Assembly (NCBI GenBank): GCA_963921935.1
Contig: OY998184.1
Coordinates: 30,595,567-30,659,566 of the forward strand
Length of the DNA stretch: 64,000 nt
Direction of reading: 5' to 3'
From: Galeruca laticollis
Taxonomy: Eukaryota; Arthropoda; Insecta; Coleoptera; Chrysomelidae
In this document: positions 10,801-22,240 of the stretch, piece by piece
Numbering within the stretch: the first letter of the stretch is position 1
How the letters are laid out: every line of letters starts with the position of its first letter
Notes under the pieces: model-generated
Seen by the model: the letters and a program-made list of their open reading frames with translations, nothing else
Database searches by the model: none
What the model was told of the DNA's origin: nothing
Position numbers and translations under genes: made by a program

Positions 10801-12285
10801 CTAATGATTTGGTAGAGAAAATTAAAGACATTGAACTTCTTTCGAACGCCATTCTAGTTTCGATTGATGTAACCAACTTAAACACCAATGTTCCCGTGTA
10901 ACTAACCTTGGGTCTCATTAGAGATTTATTGATTGATTCATCGTTGGATGACTATGTGGTGGAGAATGTTTTCAGTTTATTGTCATTAGTATCACAACAA
11001 AACTCCTTCATGTTTAATAATAAAATTTATGAACAAAAAAAGGGGTCTTGGTATGGGAAATCCACTAGCTTCTTTCTTGGCCGATATCTTTATGGACTTT
11101 ATAGAGAGACACATTTTCAATAGCCATTCCTCGGGAAATATTGTTTTCTTGTATAGATATGTCGATGACGTGGTCTTCGGTTTTCAAAGAGATGTTAACG
11201 TTTTAAACGGTCATTTTTTAAGTTTTATTAACAACTTACACATAGACCTCAAAGTTACTTTGAAATTGGAAAATAACTACACTACCATTTTCTTGGATTT
11301 ATCTTTGAAGAGAGTTAATCAGCACGCTTCTTTTGGTATATATAGAAAAAACACTCAGGCACCTCATGTTATTCCTAGTGACAGCAATCACCCTTTTCTG
11401 CAGAATCTTTCGTCGTTCAGGTCATACGTTCATCGGCTTTTTTTTATTCCAATGTGTCCTGATGATTGTAATAAAAAATTAGAAACATATAAACTTTTAT
11501 CAGCTAAAAACGGTTACTCCACAACTCTAATTGACAATTTAGTAAATAGAAAGACGGATAAGCTTTTAATACATGACTCATATGCATTAAACAAAAAGGA
11601 ACAACAAAAATTTGTTATCATTTCTTACTACGTCCACTTTCCTATCAATTGGCCAACATTATGCAGAATAGAACAGAATATAAAGTAGCGTTTAAAACTC
11701 CACTTAACATAAAAACTATCTTTTCTTGAACCAAAGACCCAATTTCACAATTTGATAGAAGTGGGGCTTATAAATTTACAGCTGTGTGGTAGGAGGTTTG
11801 AGTTGAGAATCCAGGAACATTTGACAAGGAATAGTTACGTTTTCTATAGACATTTGCAATTTAATAACCATTCTTTTGTGGTGGATGACAATTTTAAAAT
11901 TTTAGTTTGTGAACATGGAACTCGACTGAACGCTTTGGAGAACTTAGAAATGTTTAAATGAAGTAATAATGAAAATTCTATATCATCAAATTCAAAATCA
12001 ACTATTGAAGTTCCACCTCTGTTTAGGATTTTAGATTATAAAATATTATCTACACTTGAGTGTGTTAACGATCACATTATTTAAAACGCTAGTTCGTCTA
12101 GTTCTGTTGTATTGTCTTGTTTTAACTGTTTATTTTGAATTCATGCTGTTATCCGTCCTATGTGAAGTTTTTTAATTGACTGGTAAGTAACAGTTATTTG
12201 ATTAGAATCCGAATTGCTATATTAAATTCACCTTTGTACGAATTTAAGAATTTTAATACATTCGCCTACACCTATTTTGAAGATG
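10793..12285 (+). pseudogene. Penelope-like element copy B, 5'-truncated, inverted against copy A
   Basis: The plus-strand copy starts at about 10793, inside the RT region where copy A reads NSNDLVEKIKDIE. It continues through GLGMGNPLASFLADIFM and RYVDDVV (11029-11688) to a damaged endonuclease (about 11745-11961). The segment that would hold the CNNC and YIG residues is deleted, so GIY-YIG is lost. RT residues agree with copy A at roughly 85% by eye. The shared 3' tail ends near 12285, with about 70 bp missing compared with copy A. The two copies are head to head with 3' tails outward. Confidence 0.85.
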
Positions 12286-12890
12286 GTTTTGTACTCTAGT
12301 GGATTTGTGGCCCTACCAGGAGTGTAATACTCCCATCGGCATCGCTCTCCAGATCATTCCACAGTTCCTTGAGGGGAAATAATAAATTAATAAAACGTTT
12401 GTTAATTATACATATGTCTGTTATTTATTTATGCGTGTTATTCTATATACATTAATAACTTTAAACTTCTTCTTCTAGTAGTTAACCACAATATCAAAAT
12501 ACCAAAAAAAACTGATTACATTTTCACCTACCTAACTAATCATCTTACAAGAATTTAACTTTATTTCAACCATTTATGAGACCACTACGATTCAAAATTA
12601 CAGAAAATTTTGAATAGACCGCTTTTTTTTAGAGTTGCAACATTCTAGATAATATTATTCCTATAATTATACAAGTCAACATAACAGACCATTTTACGAC
12701 AGTCTTACAAATAATTTTTGAAAAACACAATGAGCCTAGTAACCGCAAACAATCAACAGTTAAATATATAAACTACAAACTACTGCAACAAAAAGCCTGT
12801 CTCGTTTTCCTTGTGACAATGTCCTATCTGACGACGATCCTGGTTCTGCTACAAAAAAATTGATTAGAATAATAAAAGAAATGATGGAAG
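12286..12890. other. Intervening DNA, nothing recognised
   Basis: AT-rich sequence after the Penelope-like pair. Fragments near 12760-12900 may be decayed upstream parts of the LINE fragment that follows, but the frames are too broken to support it. Confidence 0.4.
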
Positions 12891-12899
12891 AGAGCTCAG

Positions 12900-13420
12900 C
12901 AGAATAGAAACTATTACGTAAAAAAACTAAGATAGCACCAAGGCTGCCTAACTCTCTACTACACTTAATAAACGAAAAAAATAAAAAGATTAAGCAACTT
13001 CTAAAAGAACCAAACAATGATGGGCACAAAATTCAATATAAAACGTGTAGATATAGAGTAGCATCTGCAATACACAACGCCAAAACGAACTACTACAGAC
13101 ATAAAATTGACCTAAATTATAGAAATTCAAAAAAACTGTGGATCATGGTGAAACGTTTGTGTGGCAAACAAATAAAGAAAAAGCAAATAGACCAATTAAA
13201 AGATGAAAATAATGAGATACTCCTAGATGCATTCGATTAGTAATACATTTAACGAGAACATTATAAATGTCGATAACAAATTAGCAAGTGATATAGTAGG
13301 GGATAAATATTACATCTCCAAGAATCAGTCACTGCCGAACTCCTTTTTATTAATTGATACTAATACAGAGGAATTTCGTACTAGTATATATAAGCTAAAA
13401 TCCAAAAAAGTAGTCATTGG
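12900..13420 (+). pseudogene. CR1/Jockey-like LINE fragment (region between endonuclease and RT)
   Basis: In shifting plus-strand frames I read the linker between endonuclease and RT of a non-LTR retrotransposon: IKQLLKEPNN, then YRVASAIHNAKTNYYRHKI and NSKKLWIMVKRL, then SISNTFNENIINV with NSFLLIDTNTEEF and the first residues of the RT entry motif (YKLKSKK). The fragment stops at about 13420, where the 3' end of the minus-strand I-type LINE begins. The clade is uncertain, but the linker pattern is typical of CR1 or Jockey-type elements. Confidence 0.6.
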
Positions 13421-14138
13421 GGGGGAAATTACGTAGTGAAAACGGTGGGTTGTATTGAATGAAGTTTAGTATATAGTTGGTTCCAGTCATTTTACCAGTT
13501 TTGAGTGTGAGTTGCTTGACTATGGGTTTCATGTCTTGGGTGAGGTAAACATTGTCTATTTTTAAGTCAGAGGAACATACTTGTTCTGCTGCTTGGTCTG
13601 CGATTTCATCCACGGTTATGCCCACGTGTGATGGTATCCAGATGATGTGAACCAAAATACAATTGGAATAGAGACGGTGGCAGGTGTTGTGAATTTGTTG
13701 CACTATTGGATGCAGTGAATAAATGTTTGTCATTGAGTGTATCGATGAGAGAGAATCTGTGTATACTGCTATAGTGCTGTTGTTATCTGTTGGAGTGTTC
13801 AAAGCTTTCAGTATTTCAAATAACTCTGCTGTATAGATGCTGGTAGTGTCGGAAAGTCGATATCTTGCAATTATAGAATTTTCATCGGTTACAGCACAAC
13901 CGACACCCTCTGCGTTTTTTGATGCATCGGTAAACGAAACTTTGTGAAACTGATGAGAATGTAAAATTTTCCTGGATTCTTGATCAAGTACTGGTTTGGG
14001 TGTGTCCAATTTGTGGTAGCGACTTAGAGTAGTATCAAGAATAGGTAGGTTAATGGTCCATGTCGCTATATTGAAAGTATTTATAGGGGTCATGGTTGCA
14101 AAATTAATTGTTCCCAACAGTGATTTTTGTGATGACAC
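13421..14138 (-). pseudogene. I-type LINE: RNase H domain and C-terminus
   Basis: Minus-strand frame with an RNase H fold: FTDASK (first acidic residue), IYTAELFEILKAL (second), VYTDSLSSI (third) and IIWIPSHVGI followed by ADQAAEQ. RNase H downstream of the RT marks the I superfamily of LINEs. The frame reads past the apparent 3' end of the element into the CR1-like fragment, so the last residues are not native. It belongs to the same element as the next three entries and is separated from the RT thumb region by frameshifts near 14140-14330. Confidence 0.85.
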
Positions 14139-14774
14139 AGTTGTTGAAATTGTTTCGGGATGTCCTTCAGGGGTGCGTGCAGAGTTGATAAGGATAATGA
14201 CAGGGTTGTTAGGACAGGCTGCGATTTTACAAAAGTATGATAGTAGTAGACGCTCTTGCCGTATGAAGAGAAAGGGTTCGAATGACTCAACAAAAATGCT
14301 TTCGGAAGGACTAGACCTGAAGGCACCAAATCAAATACGTTTAGCAGTGTTCTGAATTGTGTTAAGAGATTTAAAGTATGGAGTACAAGCGTTTAGGTAT
14401 AAAATGCTTCCATAATCCAATTTAGAGCGAATGACGGCTCTATAGATCCGTAAGAGTGATTCTTCTTCAGCTCCCCATTGATGATGAGCGAGTGATTTTA
14501 AGATATTCATTCTAATAAGGCAAGCTTCTTTTAAGTCCAAAATCTGCTGTTTCCATGACAATCTTTTGTCAAATGTTACGCCTACGAATTTTTGGTGGTT
14601 AACAAGTTCAAGCGGAGCGTCGTTTAAGTATAAAAATGGAAAGAACGTGCTATTTCTCCTGCTGAAATGGATAACTTTTGATTTTGAAGCCGAGAACTGA
14701 AGACCGAGATTTATAGACCAATCATGGATGGAATTTAGAGCTTTCTGAAGTAGACAGTATATGCTTGTCGTCAC
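14139..14774 (-). pseudogene. I-type LINE: RT thumb region
   Basis: Minus-strand frames with LQKALNSIHDWSINLGLQFS, YLNDAPLELVNHQKFVGVTFD, LSWKQQI and IRSKLDYGS, which are the conserved segments after the RT active site in I/Jockey-type LINEs. The part that should precede it, including the GVPQGS and YADD catalytic motifs, is missing: the upstream RT frame stops at LSNRVK at the same place this frame begins. Confidence 0.85.
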
Positions 14775-15700
14775 TTTACCCTGTTTGATAAGAAATTTTG
14801 TATAAAGGAGAAAATATTACCATGTAGCCTTAAATCTATTAGTTTTTGAAGGATTGAGGTTTGCAAAACAGTGTCGAATGCACTGTCAATGTCCAGTGTA
14901 ACTGCTACAACGTCACTTCTATCACTAAAATATTGAAAAATTTCTGTTTGAAGCTTAATTAAATTATCCATGATTGATCTATTTGTTCTAAAGGCTGACT
15001 GCGAAGGGATAAATATATTATTTTTTTCGAGAAACCAAAGAAGACGTCTGTTGACCATTTTTTCTAGTACCTTGCATAGTGTGCATTTTAACGATATTGG
15101 TCTAAAATAATTTGCCGTGTTTGAGTTATTCTTTTTGATCGGAATTATAATCGATTCCCGCCATGCACTAGAAAATTGCTGACTACACCATATTCGATTA
15201 TAAAGTTCGAGTAGATTGATCCTTGACGTAGGGTGTAAATGTTTGATAAAAATGGATGGGATGTTATCAGGCCCTGCAGCAGTATTTTTTAAAGAGGAAA
15301 GAACGCTATTTATTTCATCTAAGGTAAACTGACTGTTGACTGGATGAAGGTTGGGGGTGGTATTATCGGAATTTTCAGCTATGTTTATTCGGTTAGAAGG
15401 GGGTTTGTTAATTTTAGTTTTGTTTTCAAAATATTGGGCAAGAATTTCTGCTATTTGCTGGTCGTTTGTGACATTTCCTTGGTGTAGTAGAGCAGGTACT
15501 TTATTAGTACTGCTGTTTTGACCTTCCATTCGTCGTATCTTAGACTAAACTTGAGCTGGGAATGTGTCTGTGGTTTTTGTACTGGTAAATTTGTTCCATT
15601 TTTTTCACTTGACTTAAGTATTTTCCTAGCTTGAGCTTTGGCTTTTTTGGAGTTAGTACGATTTAATTCGTTCCTAGTTCTGCGGTACTTATTAAGAGAT
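14771..15700 (-). pseudogene. I-type LINE: RT fingers and palm start, catalytic core deleted
   Basis: Minus-strand frame, open from about 15529, with AAGPDNIPSIFIKHL, FRPISLKCTLCKVLEKMVNR, PSQSAFRTNRS and the motif A region VAVTLDIDSAFD. The order is typical of a LINE RT from domain 0 to motif A. It breaks off at FIQNFLSNRVK, where the next family residues should lead to GVPQGS and the F/YADD active site. That core is absent because of an internal deletion at about 14772, so no active enzyme is possible. Confidence 0.87.
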
Positions 15701-15705
15701 CTGTT

Positions 15706-16600
15706 TCAATTTTTCACAGCTTGGTAACAGGAGTCGTTCCACCAAGGAACTGTTTGTTTCGAGGGGTCGATTGAGAATTTACCTATACATCTTTCAGCGG
15801 AGGAAAGCATTGCATAAGTGAATTGCTTGACAGCTTCATCTATGTTATCATGGTGGGTAAGGTCATCCAATTGTTCCATGACAGTTTCTTCGAAGAGATC
15901 CCAACTTGCATTCTTTATTTTCCATTTGCAGTTTAAGGTTGTGGTTTTCTGTTCGTTGTTGGAAATAAAGATGGGAAAGTGGTTTTTTTGATATAAACTG
16001 TCAATGGTGTTCCATGTTAGTGAAGAAGCTAGCCCGGGGTCGCAAATACTCAAATCAATAGATGAGAAGGAACCAGATTGGACATGAAAATATGTGTTAC
16101 TGCCGGTATTAAGAATGTTAGCATTTGTAATGTTTAGAACATTTTCAACAGATTTACCTCCTCCAAAGGTTCTTTCGGAGCCCCACATTTGATTATGAGC
16201 ATTGAAGTCGCCAAATAATATAAAAGAAATAGGAAGTTGATTAATTAGATTGCTGAGCTCTGATTCTTTCAAAGCGTAATTGGGAGCAATGTATAAGCTA
16301 CGTATGACAATTTTGTAGGGGCACCATACAGTTACAGCAATAGCTTATAATTCAGTGATCAGATGATATTCTTGGTGAAATATATAGTTAGAAATTGAAT
16401 CTGAGTTTCCACCACTCGCGAGTGAGAGGTTAGGTCTGATAAAATGGTGACCAGTGTAACATTTGAGATACGGATTATGAGAAGTTTGGAAATTCGTTTC
16501 TTGTAAACAGATAAGGTCAGGAGAGTAATCACCAATGAGTTGTTGTAGAAATTCTAAAAACCGTTAGAATTCCATTGAATTAGGGTGAAAATGAAATATT
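15706..16600 (-). pseudogene. I-type LINE: apurinic-like endonuclease domain
   Basis: From about 16600 the minus strand reads the exonuclease-endonuclease-phosphatase fold: a QWNSNGF-like start, LIGDYSPDLICLQET (catalytic Glu), RPNLSLASGG, then SLYIAPNYA and, at 15706-16272, LFGDFNAHNQMWGS, SSIDLSICDPGL and NHFPIFI (His changed from the usual SDHFPI). At least two stops interrupt it near 16273-16350. This domain would nick target DNA for reverse transcription. Confidence 0.85.
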
Positions 16601-16761
16601 AGGAGTTACGTGATTAATAAGAGGATTGTTTGGGATACCTATGATACTGTGGAATTTTGTGAGTCTGTGGAGTGTTGTGATTGATGTGAACCATCAGAGC
16701 TGTAATTCTCTCCGTGTGATGCACTTTCATGTTCCTTGAAATCCAATCGAAGCTGAGCTCT

Positions 16762-17045
16762 TTATTTTCTTGTTATTTGGGTTATTCTGTTTTTAATCAA
16801 TCTCTCTGTAAGAGTTGGATAAAGTAGATTTAGATTAGAGATAAGAGACTTAATGTCATTAGTATACTTTAAGGCTTCCTGGTAAGGATTGCGACTACCA
16901 AAGCTGTTTTCCAAGTATGCATCAAGATTGTCTATTGGGAGGATATAGGTCTCAGGATCAGCTTGGTATACTTTTTGTATACGTTGTTTTGTTATCTCTG
17001 TTAAATTAGCTTCTTCAGAGGAGCTCAACCTTGCTTTCTTATTAG
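16762..17045 (-). pseudogene. I-type LINE: C-terminal part of ORF1 (gag-like)
   Basis: About 90 codons on the minus strand, ending with TAA upstream of the endonuclease frame, as expected for the end of ORF1. The sequence (LDAYLENSFGSRNPYQEALK, LIKNRITQI) resembles the C-terminus of ORF1 proteins of I-like elements, although I rely on memory of the pattern. The N-terminal part of an ORF1 of the same type lies 3.6 kb away at 20694-21620, in the same orientation. Confidence 0.6.
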
Positions 17046-17995
17046 GCTTATTTCAGAACGAAATAGGGCTATTGTAGAGAGTAGCATGACGCGACTTCGG
17101 AAAAATTTCGTTTTCGTTTTGGTGTTTCTAGATGCCAAAATTACCCTATGTTAGCTATCTCCACCTCCTATTTTGGTGCATTGGTGTTGGTAGATGCACC
17201 CATCATCACTTTATTATAATTATACATATATATTACATAATTATTATTTTTACTTTAATAATTACTATATTACAATATCATTATTATTATTATAACATTG
17301 CTTTGGCTCTTTGTCTTTTTGGCTGGTGATTTCAACTTTATCTTCCACGGTATATGTTTTGTTATTATACAAACCTCTTACCATTGGGGATATATTATTT
17401 CCTCTTCTTCTTTCTTATGAATGCAATTTCTCAACTCCACTGTATTCTCCTCTTCCATCCAAATATGAACCTTCACATCGGAGACCACTCTCTTTTGGTA
17501 CTTGTTGTCACGTTCATCGACTTAACTATTGGTTGGCATCATTGCCTGTCAACTAATCCCTCCAAATTAGAAGAAATATGATATCACTTTCCGGCCGGCT
17601 TTTGACAAGAAAAAAGCACTCGTGTTTCATTTGTCTGCGAAATGGTGTTAGATGTTGGCTTTTTTAGTCATCTCATTGTGATTGTGCTATTTTAAACCCT
17701 TGTTAGTGAACTGTTTCATATTCTAATATCCGTAGTTTATTTTTATACAACATAATGGATTCTAACCTCAATTCGGAGGTAAGTTCGCACCTGTTGCGAT
17801 TTCTTCTATATTGTATCTTACTTATCAACTACAGTATCTTAATGCTGTTTTTCCATTTCAGTATTCCTGATGATGAGGACAATCATCCTCGAAAGCTTGA
17901 AAATTTTCCGTTAAGAGTACACGTTTTCCGTTTCTTCTTGCTGCTTTCCCCAATATTCACCAGTTTTATTCCTAACAGTCAGCAAAGACTATCTT

Positions 17996-17997
<2 letters not shown>
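17046..17997. other. Non-coding sequence between the two ORF1 parts, with a CTGATGA..GAAA motif
   Basis: No protein is recognised. At 17867-17894 the strand reads CTGATGA, then a 5-bp stem GAGGA / TCCTC, then GAAA. This is the arrangement of a hammerhead ribozyme core, with one extra base before stem II. The conserved site after stem III is not evident, so I do not call a ribozyme. Confidence 0.4.

Positions 17998-17998
<1 letters not shown>

Positions 17999-18067
<69 letters not shown>
17999..18067. repeat. (TA)n microsatellite
   Basis: About 33 uninterrupted TA units. Confidence 0.97.
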
Positions 18068-18070
<3 letters not shown>

Positions 18071-20012
18071 AACATAGAGTAAAACAACACCCTGTATACC
18101 GAACATAAAATAAAAAAACTACTTATTTCAAGAAATAAAAATTTTTGAAATTTCATTTTTTTTAAAAGATTATCTAAAAAAGGAGACAATCTGTACCATG
18201 TACTATTCAATAGAGAAAGCATCTAACTGTATAATTTAAAATAAGATTTGAAAAAACATTTGTGAAATGAATTAACAAAATCTCTATAAACCTACAAGAC
18301 GGAATATTAGAAAGTTGTTACATATACAAATGGAAATGATAATCCTTTATTTTTATTGTCAAGGTAAATAAATAGTGAGATTCTTTTCAAAATGAATATT
18401 AGGGTTTGAAGGACATGTAAATAAGATTTTATAAATATTTAAAAACATTTCGATATAAGAAGTAAACTGAAAAACATTAATTCTATGGAATGTGACATTA
18501 ATTGAACGGTTTGACATTATGAACACATATTTTGTAAATTTGAAAATGTCATTTTGTAAACTAAATGAAATATAATTTAAGAGACACAATATGAGTTAAA
18601 ATCATTAAAGAACCTTAAAACAAAGCGTTTTCAATTGATAGATGGACAATTCACTATTTGAAATGAAATCTATAAAGAAAAGTTTTGATAACCAAATCTG
18701 ATTGGTGGAATGTATTCAACAAACTTTTAATCTGCGACAAGTAGTTGTTAATAATAAAAAAATTGAAGGAGAAAAGTTTGTTGATTATACAGACTATTGA
18801 CTAGGTAAAAATTCTTTTTGGGTGGTAGAAAATTTGAGAAGCAGCAAAATTTTGGGAATTAAGAAAACTTTTCGAAAAATAAGATATTTGGCATCAAAAT
18901 TCAGAAAAGAGAGATACATTGTACTTATGATATGGTAGATTATATATTTAAACAAGCAGATGTAGAAACTAAGGAACAATTTGGTAATTATGTTTGAGTA
19001 CTAACCGTATAATTGATATATAATACTTGATTAATATTTGTATGGTGGAATGGATATATCCACCATACCTTTTGAAAAGCTTTTGATTATGTAATTGGAC
19101 TGAAATGTATTGATGTGGACGGAACATAGCATTGATTCCTGATTTTGTGTAAGCTGGACCAGTGATGTGACAATTTCCAGAAGGTAACCTAAAATAAAGT
19201 AAAGGATAATTGAAGTGAATTACTATACAGGAATAAGGTATTTAGACTATTTTCATTATACATAAAAAAGGTTGAATAAAACTTACCAATTTAGTGAAAA
19301 AAATTGAACTTTGGTATTAAACAAACATTTACAACCATTGTGTTTCGCCATTTTGATATAACAATCGTTTATATAGAAGTTTCAGTATTACAAGATTTGT
19401 ATTAAATGTTGCCTATTTTAGATTTGTATATAGAGATAATTTTTTCATGTGAGAACGTGATTTTGTTTGAATGAGTGGTCATAATAGATAGTAGGTTTTT
19501 TATTAATTTGTGTCTTGTAAAAGAACAATGTATTTGTCTATTCAAAATATTAAATAACGTTCTTTCTAGTTTGAAGAACATTGTAAAATTGTTTTTTGAT
19601 ATATTTTATTTCTTTGTGGTGATGGCTCCATCTAGTTTGAACCGTTGGTAGTTTAAACTGACATCTGTGAATAGTAAAAAGGTTCAACTTGAAACACAGG
19701 ACCGTCTTAAGAATTTATTACGTATTATTAAACAAGCAAGTACATTTTTATTAACAAAATTTTTAAGAAGACAGAGATATTTAATCAAATCTAGGCGCTC
19801 ATATTATAAATTGAATTTTTGTTTCTTTATACCTGAACCCTACTCTGAGGTTAAAGAGTTTCTCATGTTTTAAGTATAACCATTTTAGTAATAAAATTTT
19901 AAATTTTTACAATATACCGGGCAAATCAAAAACTAAATGTAAATTAAAAGAATAATAACTATAAATCATTATTTCTCTCCCCGTTCTATCCAGTTTAATA
20001 TATATATATATG
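18068..20012. other. AT-rich DNA without recognised genes
   Basis: Nearly 2 kb, strongly AT-rich. An ACACCCTGTATA stretch at about 18090 is a common end sequence of insect repeats, but I find no matching partner. No ORF has a recognisable domain. Confidence 0.5.
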
Positions 20013-20563
20013 TTATAACGGAATTTGTAAGCACGATAGAGGGCGCATTTTTGACGGATCGAAACCAAACTAGCTACAAAAATTGATTAGGCCAAAATCT
20101 TCGACGAGTTCGTTAATGAGCCAAATCGGTCAAGTAAAAACAAAATGGCGGCCTGTCAAAGTTGAAAAAAATCGTATTTCCTTTGTTTTTCATTTGACGC
20201 AAAAAAGTTCTGAGCTTTTCTCTAAATCGTACATTAAAACATTTATTTAGGAAAATTCACAAATTATAACGGAATTTGTAAGCACGATAGAGGGCGTATT
20301 TTTTGACGGATCGAAACCAAATTCGTTACAAAAATCGGTTAGGCCAAAATCTTGAACGATTTCGTTAATGAGCCAAATCGGCCCATTAAAAACAAAATAG
20401 CGGCCTGTCAAAGTTGAAAAAAAAATCGTATTTCCTTTGTTTTTCATTTGACGCAAAAAAGTTACTAAGCTTTTTTATAGACCTTAACACGTTCTACAAC
20501 TTTTTCATTCAAAATTTCTCTCTAAATCGCACATTAAAACATTTATTTAAGAAAATTCACAAA
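20013..20563. repeat. Two-unit tandem repeat (about 251 and 300 bp)
   Basis: Unit 1 (20013-20263) and unit 2 (20264-20563) both begin TTATAACGGAATTTGTAAGC and end with ATTCACAAA. They share GACGGATCGAAACCAAA, GCCAAAATCTT, GAGCCAAATCGG and GCGGCCTGTCAAAG in the same order. Unit 2 carries about 50 extra bases (around 20465-20520). It looks like a satellite or a repeated element leader; the copy number elsewhere is unknown. Confidence 0.85.
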
Positions 20564-20693
20564 TTTACCAGAATTTTTTTTTATTTTTTTGTTTTTGATT
20601 TGATGCCAGAATGTTACTTTGGTTTTTTGTACATCTCAAAACATTCTTTTACTTTTGTATCTAATTTTTTATTTTGGGTTTTATGCAAACATG

Positions 20694-21620
20694 TTAGTGA
20701 AATAAGCTTGTCCAATTGGTCCTGTGCCATTGGGATCTTTTTTTCTGAATGTCGGAGACAGGTATTTCGTTGGATTGATCGTCAGCATCAGGAGAACTGG
20801 CTTTGTCACTTGAGATTTTGGAACGGCAACGTATTTCTGCAATAAATGGAGCAAAGTTGGATTGGGTTGTGACTTGGTTTGAGAGAGCTTCGCTCATTGG
20901 TGGGAGACTGGTTGATGGGAGTGGAGAATCACTTGTTTTTGTAGATTTATGGGTAGTTTCAGGTGTAGACTGTGTAGGCTATGATATAACGTCGAGTGGC
21001 GGATTTCGGCAATTTGAAGTGATGTGTCCGGATTGCTTGCAGATAAAACTATTCATATTATCGGTTGAACGAAAAATTCTGTTATCTTCACCATCAAATG
21101 AAATGACTATGGAAGTTTGGAGCTCAAAGTTGTCAGAATGGAGAAAACGTAAGCTTGACGTCTGAAACTGAGAATATGGGCATATTCGTAGCCTGGTATT
21201 CCAGCCTTTAGAAAAGAGATCGGAGATGCCAGTTGTAGCTCAAGATTTCTTATTACATTTTCGACCTGTTCATGGGGAATGTAGGGGGAAATATTAGATA
21301 TGATGATCCTTTAAGTAGGAGAGACGAGTCTACGAATGAATATGGTAGTGTTATTTATTGTTATTGCAGGGTGTGATTTGAGGAGGTTATCTACAAGTTC
21401 GGAGTTAGCAACATATATAGAAATTCGATTATTTGAAATTCTGGAGGCAAGCGAGATATTTTTTGGATCACTAACATTACCTATTCCTTGAACGTAGTCG
21501 AATAACTTTAAATTGTCTTCTGCATGCATCACAATAGCTCGATCTTATTTTGGAAAGCTTTGTTTAGGTGCTGTCTTAACTGCTGATACGTGAGATGTTT
21601 GAACTGAATTGTTGAGTGAC
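20694..21620 (-). pseudogene. I-type LINE ORF1 (gag-like) N-terminal and central part, decayed
   Basis: On the minus strand, starting near 21620, I read an ORF1 protein with the RNA-binding region (SLASRISNNRISIYVANSEL, NNTTIFIRRLV) at 21311-21532. Further down is a zinc knuckle remnant ICKQSGHITSNC (about 21010-21050) whose first cysteine is lost, then a Ser/Pro-rich tail (20694-20897). Several stops and shifts separate these. It has the same orientation and type as the LINE at 13421-17045 and may be the missing start of that element. Confidence 0.7.
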
Positions 21621-22240
21621 ATTTTGGAAAAATATTGAATACTCAAAAGCAGTATATTATGTTTATTGTGGGTTTATGTGAACTCGTTGGATAATATATC
21701 ATCCATAACAAAAATTCTGCTCACCTACGCCTCTGTTTTATGAGAAGGCTTGAACCAGGTAATTAACAAAGTGAATACATTGTTCAGAAAAAAATAAATT
21801 GATAAGAAACTGAATCAAAAAATCTACTATTGATGATACATACACATGTAATTAATAGCACCAAAGTACAAAATAAATTCACTCATTTATCACGAGAGTA
21901 GAAGAGTAAAACACAGACGATGTTACTCGTTCAAGCACTCGTACGCTAATCGCCACAGTAACGTTCTGTATCTGACATTAGTGAGAAGTATACTAATTAA
22001 CATCGGAAGAATGTTTCCTATAAGAAGTTGCAAATAAGAAGTTCATAGAATGTGTATGTAACTGCGAATTCAAATATTATTGTGTATATTAAAAACATGT
22101 TTCAATTACATGACATAGATGTTAATAACGTTGGTTATAAAATTTAGACATATAGGAGATATCTCATTGACGTTTTCAATATACATCACGAAAAGTATCT
22201 GAAAAGAACATAACAATGACGACTTGTTATGTTTCTTGTT
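21621..22240. other. Intervening DNA, nothing recognised
   Basis: AT-rich sequence between the LINE ORF1 remnant and the next pseudogene. Confidence 0.5.

Noticed and set aside
17867..17894. Hammerhead-ribozyme-like CTGATGA - GAGGA/TCCTC - GAAA
   Set aside because: An extra base precedes stem II and no stem III or cleavage triplet is evident. The similar motif at 43163 has no stem II at all.
17755..18072. 105-codon frame ending in a Tyr-Ile run
   Set aside because: The end reads the TA microsatellite and the start shows no domain.
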